Shown here piece by piece: positions 45,770 to 64,000 of a DNA stretch of 64,000 nt. A program made the position numbers and the translations under genes. Where the stretch lies: the NCBI GenBank assembly GCA_012295275.1, contig CM022675.1, positions 9,590,193 through 9,654,192 on the forward strand. Reading direction: 5' to 3'. Within the stretch, counting starts at the first letter, position 1, and each line of letters begins with the position of its first letter. The notes beneath the pieces are model-generated. The model had not been told where the DNA came from, searched no databases, and saw only the letters and a program-made list of their open reading frames with translations. This DNA is from Chrysomallon squamiferum (taxonomy: Eukaryota; Mollusca; Gastropoda; Neomphalida; Peltospiridae).

Positions 45770-46650
45770 CTTAAGATGCTTTAAAACCGTATAATGTAAT
45801 GTTGTTTAATTTAAAGCTTCTTTAAAAGAGTATTACGTTATGTACACTGCGTTACGACGTAATATAATGTTCCACAATGTAATCAAAAGTTGCGATGGAA
45901 CTGTATAACGTAATATGACAACCTGGAATGTAATAAAAAGTTGCGTAAAAACTGTACAACGTAATATAATATTACACAAAGTTGCATTAAAACAGAACAA
46001 TATAATGTATTTTATTATAACGCTGTTTTAAAACAGTACAATGTACAGTAACGTTTTGTTATTTTAAAACGTTAGAGCCTAATAATGTAATCTAAAGCCA
46101 CGTTAAAATAATTCAACGTTATATAATGTTCTATAATTAATTCTAAAACTGCGTTAAAACAGTGCAACGTACCGTAACTTTCTATAATTTAAGGCTGCGT
46201 AGAAACAGTTCTACGTACTGTATCATTCTGTAATCTAAAGCCGCGTAGAAAGAGCAGAGCGTAATAAGACATTCTATAATGTAAAGATATGCTAAAAGAA
46301 TAGAAAGCAAAGTAACGTTTTACCATCTAATTTAAATTTATGTAAAACAGTTAAACGTGATGTAATCTAAACACCGTTTAACACTTTGACGTAATGTAAA
46401 ATTCTATAATATAATCAAAATATGCGTTAAAGAGTACATTGTAATATAGTTTTTAGAATGTAATATAAAGTTGCGTTAAAACTATACAATTTAATGTAAC
46501 GTCGTGGAATATAATATAAAATTGCATAACGCACCATAACCACTGTAAGACAATCTAAAGATGCGTTAAGACAGTACAATGTTATGTACCGATTTGCAGT
46601 GTAATGTAAAACTGTATTGTAATTTAAAGATAATGCTATTTTTGCCGAAT
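45770..46650. repeat. Degenerate minisatellite of roughly 49-bp units
   Basis: About 15-18 diverged units that read approximately GCGTTAAAACAGTACAACGT, AATGTAACGTTCTATAAT, GTAATCTAAA. It is recognisable by repeated GTTAAAACAG, ACGTAATGTAA and TGTAATxTAAAG blocks. Unit length varies by several bases. No coding frame survives across units. Confidence 0.85.
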
Positions 46651-46811
46651 GTAATGGTGTATGTATTTGTTTTTCTTACGTATGTATTTTTTTTTTTAAT
46701 TTTTTATTTTTATATTTTTTCCCGGAATGTTCAAAAAACAATTTAAAAACTAAATGAGTAAGTAAGTAAGTAAATAAATGATGGTGATACATATATACAT
46801 AAAAGTGACTA

Positions 46812-46855
<44 letters not shown>

Positions 46856-47316
46856 ATAATTTTAAGAAAATAATATTTTACACACACACGTACACACATA
46901 CACACACAAACGTACATACTTATTTACATCATTCTCCGCCTTTAAATCCATACATTTCCTTTTATAATTTTTAATTTCGACCACTGTGAGACGTAGACAT
47001 ATTTAAAATATTTACACAGACTTGTTTATGTTCAACTACATTTTATCAATCAGCTAATCTTTCAAGTTTTAGCTTAGAATCAGTAACCGAGTTATGTGTG
47101 TTTTTATCTAAATTCCATTCTTTGATAATCGGAGAGCTTGGATCAACGTATTTATCTAGATTCCTCGATGTTTTTGTTTAAGTGAAGACAGGATATACAG
47201 CTCTGCGTTTTTCACAGTGTTTTTTTGTTGTTGTTTTTTTGTTAGAAAGTCAGTAACATATTGCTTTTTGCAAATATACAATTCATAAACGATCAGGAAG
47301 GTACGTTTCTTCATAA

Positions 47317-47319
<3 letters not shown>

Positions 47320-47389
<70 letters not shown>
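47320..47389. repeat. (CT)n microsatellite
   Basis: About 70 bp of pure CT repeat. Confidence 0.97.
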
Positions 47390-47394
<5 letters not shown>

Positions 47395-48027
47395 AATTGT
47401 TTTTATTTTCACTTTTTAATTTGTTATACGTTTATAAATACATGAATCAGTAATACTACTACTATTACTACTACTACTACTACTACTACTACTAATAATA
47501 ATAATGTGTTCTAAATAAATAAATAAGTTGATTAATTAATTAATTAAAATCATGTAGTTAAAAAAGTAAAAAAAATAAAAATAAAAATAAATATATAAAA
47601 ATACTATAGATGCATGTAGAAATAAAAAGTATATTTCCCCCCACAAATATATATATTTTTTATAAGTAGATTAAAAAACAAAAAAAAAAAAAAAGGAATT
47701 TTAATGAAAATGATTCATTTAATTTTACAATGTATATTGTGATGGATTTAGTTTTTTCTTTACATTCTTTTTAGCGTTCTTAACATTTTCTTTCATTCTC
47801 GTTTCTTCTTCTTTTTCTTCTTCATTTCATGTTTCAAAATTAACTTTTAATATCTTATTTTAAAATATGTTGAATTATTATATATTTATTCATTCATTCA
47901 ATACAAAATTATAAACTGATGCATAACATCACGGAAAAAAGGTTTGATTTTTTTTATAGGCATTCATTTTTCTTCATTCGCTCTTTTCCCGCCTCCCCGC
48001 AATTCGAAAAGACAAAATAATTGATAA

Positions 48028-48079
<52 letters not shown>

Positions 48080-48249
48080 TCAGCATTATCATCAAAAACA
48101 ATAATAATAATAATCCACATCATTATCAGCATCATCAGCAACAACAACGACATCGACAACAATAATAATAATATTCATCATCAATAACTATAACAATAGC
48201 AATAACAATAACAATAACAACAATAACATAAACTAATCTGAAACCAGTT

Positions 48250-48468
48250 AAATTAAACGTAAATACAGATACTTCATTTACCTCAGCCCAGATACCTATT
48301 TAGCCACATCCGAAATTAACAAATTTATCATCCGAAGGAATTTCGGAAACACTCGGGTAGCAAACGATACACAACAACAGTGGAAGTTTTATTATCGTCT
48401 GCTCTCTGTAAATAAATTTTAGTTCGGCTCGAGCAGACGAAAAGAAGTGATAATTAGGTCAAGACAAG
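48250..48468 (+). promoter_or_regulatory. Possible 5' leader exon/promoter of the lectin receptor
   Basis: A less AT-rich block ending in GACAAG|GTAAAT, a plausible donor that could splice to the acceptor TTTTTTTAG at 48911-48915 just before the start-codon exon. No TATA box was clear. Inferred from position and splice signals only. Confidence 0.3.
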
Positions 48469-48878
48469 GTAAATGTGTTTATTTCATAAAATACAGTTTA
48501 TTTATTAATATGTGTACGTACATTTTCTGTATTTTATTATATTTACTTGTTTTATAAATTGTTCGAAATATTTAGCTGGTTAGTGAATGGTTCATTATCG
48601 ATATATCTGAAACCACTTTAATATTCGTTTATACGTGTAGAAATTTAAAATTAATCAATAATTAAACAACTTTCGTGTCGTCTGCTTTAATTCATTTAGT
48701 TAAGCATTTTAAATTATCACTTATGTAATCAGTGTTATTGCCTCTTGAAGAAGTCTGTTCAAAATTTATTTCGTTAAACTTTCTAACAAGTGTTCATGCG
48801 CTAAAACTGAACGGGTTTTGTTAATATATACAGTCTCGGAATGCAAATAAAGGGATAAATATTTATATCTAATTGGGA

Positions 48879-48916
<38 letters not shown>

Positions 48917-48936
48917 TAATTCATATTTAACTCAGC

Positions 48937-60902
<11,966 letters not shown>

Positions 60903-60950
60903 TGAATTAGATTATACTTTAAATTATTATTTTGGTCTAATAATAGAAAT

Positions 60951-60956
60951 ATTAAA
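60951..60956 (+). promoter_or_regulatory. Candidate poly(A) signal of the lectin receptor
   Basis: ATTAAA, a common variant hexamer, 49 nt after the stop codon. Other AT-rich hexamers follow, so this is tentative. Confidence 0.3.
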
Positions 60957-60959
60957 ATG

Positions 60960-61184
60960 TGCTAAATACACTGGTTAAACAAAATTTTATTTTGTTAATT
61001 ACACCTACATAATATATTACTCTACTCACTCAAACACAATTATATAAGTATCATATGCATCACGTGATTCATAACAAATTTACGTGTTCATGACCTTATA
61101 ATTTTGCATTACACACAGAAACACACACGGGGTGGGGGGAACCTGTCATTTGTATTTTAAAACTACTAACACAGCATAACCGAG

Positions 61185-61230
<46 letters not shown>

Positions 61231-63087
61231 GTCATGAACTGACGCAAAGATAAAAATAATAAAATGATCAATTCATATATTAATACTATATCTTGCACAC
61301 ACAAAATTCCCGTTTGATTGTATAAGTGTCAGGCTTAATGTTTTCTTTTCTTCATATTTAGAATCTTCAGTGTTGATTGCATCACCAAAAACATAACATA
61401 AAATAATAAATAAATCAATTATAATAAAAAAATAAAAATAATAATAAAATTGCTTACTATCATCTAAAAGTAATTCCAGATGCACTTACTTTTCTTTTCT
61501 CCTGACAAAACTGGAATAATTTAAATGCTGCTGAAACAGATCTTCAGTATTAAAAACAATAAACACAGAAGACAAAGAAAGGTTAAAAATATACCTTTAT
61601 TATAAAATAATACACATACGAATTGTATTTGTTCCTAGAAGGCAAAACAAGTATGACACAAAGTTATAAGACATGGCATGTCGCTCGTATCAAGTGAACA
61701 AATTTCAAGGCACTTTAGTTTGTTTTTTTTTAGTTTGTATTCAAATGCTCGATTTTTTTTTTTTTTTTTTACATTAAAAAGAGAAAAAGAACACATTCAT
61801 TGAAAAAAACTATTTTTAAGATATCACCCGTTTCTTTAATTTGTCAGCAATAATTTTCCAGTTAAAAAAAAGGTTTTAAAAAAATATTAATTAAAAATAA
61901 AAAGTAATTAAGTACTAAAGCAGCAATGTCAAAAATAATAATTATTTTTTTTTACAAAGATACTGTGCACTTTTTTTTTTTTTGTTACAATAAAACGAAA
62001 TGATGATGATGATGATATTAAATGATGCTGAAATGAAATGAATAAATAAATATATAAAAATCATGATTTGAAATGTTTTAAACTATTGAACACAGACTAA
62101 TTTCAGCCATTATTTTGATTGGCTGATGCAAAATGATTTCTGTATTTTGATTGGCTGTAAAATTTCCTACACCAACACCAATGATTTTAAGAATGAAAAT
62201 GGAGTAGTTAGAAAATGTTTGTGGTAGTAAGAAGTAGATTATATTCCCTGATTGAGTTTTAATTTTTAAGAAAAAAAAAAAAAAAAATGAAGACTTGTGG
62301 TTTTCTGAAAATTTATAATGAAAAGCTAAAAGTAACAAAAATAGAAAATATATTCAAATCCTGAGTACTATTAAAAATCAGATTCTGGACAGTTAAATTG
62401 TGTATGTGTGTGTGTGTGTGTTCCTGTGTGTGGTTCATTTAAATGAAATAAAGTTATAATGTGATGAAAGATGTAGGATATATGTTTCTTAAAATTATTT
62501 AACAATTTGTTACTTTTTAATTTTTTAATTTTTTTTATTATTTGTTACTTCTCCAAAAACAAAATAAATAAATTAAAAAAAACTCATTGATTTTATCTTA
62601 TAGCTTTATAAAGAAATTTATCCAAAATATTCTCCTAAAGGCTTAAAGCAGCACAAAAAGAAAAGACTCACGAAATAGCACCTTAAACTTTTTCAAATGT
62701 ATATTGTGGTTGGCGTTATTATGAATGTTTTTATGTTCAGTGATAGCATCAAACATTTTATGAACAAAAATAAGAATTAGAAATTATTCTTTTGGGAGTG
62801 AGAAATGCATGACTGACAAAAGCGTCGACAATTTCTGAAGAATAACGAAATGAAAAATGAGATGTTTCATACACATGTACATAAAATATATATTCATGTA
62901 TTAACTACATTTTATAAAATTCAAAACCTCCACTCTGTAAAAAGTGTCTAATTTCACAACTACCTGAACATTAAAACAGATGTATCTTAAGTATATCGTA
63001 ACTTCTTTTTTTCATTATTAATAATTTTTTAAAAAGGTGTCACCGAGCAATTTCGCAGAAAGAAAAATATATATAAAAACGCTATGA

Positions 63088-63123
<36 letters not shown>

Positions 63124-63942
63124 AACCTTTTTCGACATAAATAATTTAATATAATTGTTCAATCATGGCCATATTTTTGAAAGGAAAACAACATGAAACA
63201 CATATTTACATACACGATGAAAAATATATATACATATGAACAGTACAGAAGTACATGACAGTTTAAGAACACACAAGTATGAAGGCACATTTTTTTTTTT
63301 AAAGATATCTTGTATATTTAATATATATATATATATGTATATATATTGTATGTATAGCTATTTACATGGTACAGATATGCAATGACAAAAGACAAAAGAA
63401 GAGTGAACAGGTAAAAATAATAAATTAGAGAGAAAAAAACATAAGGTCAATAAAAACTGTTTTCCAGTTAAGAGGTGAAAATAAGAACGGAAGCATTTTT
63501 TAAAAGTATAAAACTGAATAAAAGTTTAATTAAATAAACACAACACTTTTTAAAATAAATTAGAAATATATTTTAAATAAATAAATAAAATGAAGAGGAA
63601 ACAATATGCAAAATTAATATTATTATTATTATTATTTTTTTTTGATTATCAAATGATTTCAAATCTTAAAACAGTTTAACAAATGACTATTTTGACCTGT
63701 GGGAATATTAAATCATTTAATTTATTTAATATTTTCATTTCATTCATTTATATGAATAAAGGTTAATTTGTAAAACAATTTTTAATAAAAACTGCATTTA
63801 ATATAACAAACCAAAAATCATCAATTATAGTAATATTTTATCAGTTAAAAAAGAAAAGGAAATCATTTTTTTAAAAGATCTGTATTGCTTGTAGTACAAA
63901 CTCAAATTAAATTTAAAACTAAAATAAATAAAAAATTATAAA

Positions 63943-63973
<31 letters not shown>

Positions 63974-64000
63974 AATATAAAATTAGATAAATAAAATTTA
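60960..64000. other. AT-rich tail region, no exon recognised
   Basis: It contains ATA microsatellites (61185-61230) and TA runs. At 61596-61601 a TTTATT is AATAAA on the - strand. Non-tandem sequence without frames continues from there to the window end. This could be a long 3' UTR of a - strand gene whose coding part lies beyond 64000. Confidence 0.35.

Larger units (their letters stand above)
29790..48200. other. Long gene-free region, repeat-rich
   Basis: No exon or RNA gene was recognised in about 18 kb. It contains ATT/ATA-rich sequence (29.9-30.5 kb), tandem and dispersed degenerate repeats (30.6-43.4 kb), a less AT-rich block at 43.38-43.80 kb, ATT and CT microsatellites, and a roughly 49-bp-unit minisatellite (45.77-46.65 kb). 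One splice-bounded 50-nt stretch (38010-38059) stays open in two frames but has no partner exon. Confidence 0.6.

Noticed and set aside
46000-46650. CRISPR-like regular repeats
   Set aside because: This is eukaryotic DNA; units are contiguous, diverged and of variable length, without unique spacers of constant size.

Overview
The window is eukaryotic nuclear DNA from an animal, most likely a lophotrochozoan and probably a mollusc. This rests on spliced genes with GT-AG introns, very AT-rich introns full of ATT, ATC and GA/CT microsatellites, an ataxin-7-like SAGA subunit, a mitochondrial aspartate/glutamate carrier, and a lectin-type receptor mixing C-type lectin and WSC domains. The species cannot be named from sequence alone. 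Most open frames in the window come from simple repeats and are not genes.

Layout: (1) 1-909, + strand: a mariner transposase relic (about 88-235), then the last two coding exons of an Aralar/citrin-type carrier (SLC25A12/13). (2) 910-8268: AT-rich, no exon recognised; it lies between two convergent gene ends. (3) 8269-18475, - strand: a PLP-dependent class I/II aminotransferase in about 12 exons, with a TATA-like box near 18715. One frameshift is clear, and a second is suspected where the exon 3 acceptor is uncertain. (4) 18476-24219: promoter and spacer, with a diverged repeat pair at 19.2-19.6 kb. (5) 24220-29391, + strand: 11 exons of the SAGA deubiquitinase-module adaptor ATXN7L3/Sgf11, missing only a first exon. 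(6) about 29.7-48.2 kb: no recognised gene. It holds a large, much decayed repeat domain (30.6-43.4 kb, with direct copies about 6 kb apart) and a minisatellite of roughly 49-bp units (45.8-46.65 kb). (7) 48937-60902, + strand: a type I membrane receptor with signal peptide, a C-type lectin domain (CTLD) split by a WSC domain, a second CTLD, a Ser/Thr-rich stalk, one membrane helix and a cytoplasmic tail. Its introns hold seven tRNA-Arg(TCT) genes (three +, four -), an antisense Ig-like exon, a pogo-like MITE and a possible alternative last exon. (8) 60903-64000: AT-rich, possibly the 3' UTR of a - strand gene outside the window.

The four protein genes are not functionally linked; no operon logic applies. 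The most notable features are the phase-symmetric WSC cassette inside a CTLD, the tRNA-Arg cluster that spread with copies of a lectin exon end in both orientations, and three clear one-base frame breaks in short homopolymers of otherwise well-formed exons. Those breaks need read-level checking before any pseudogene claim.
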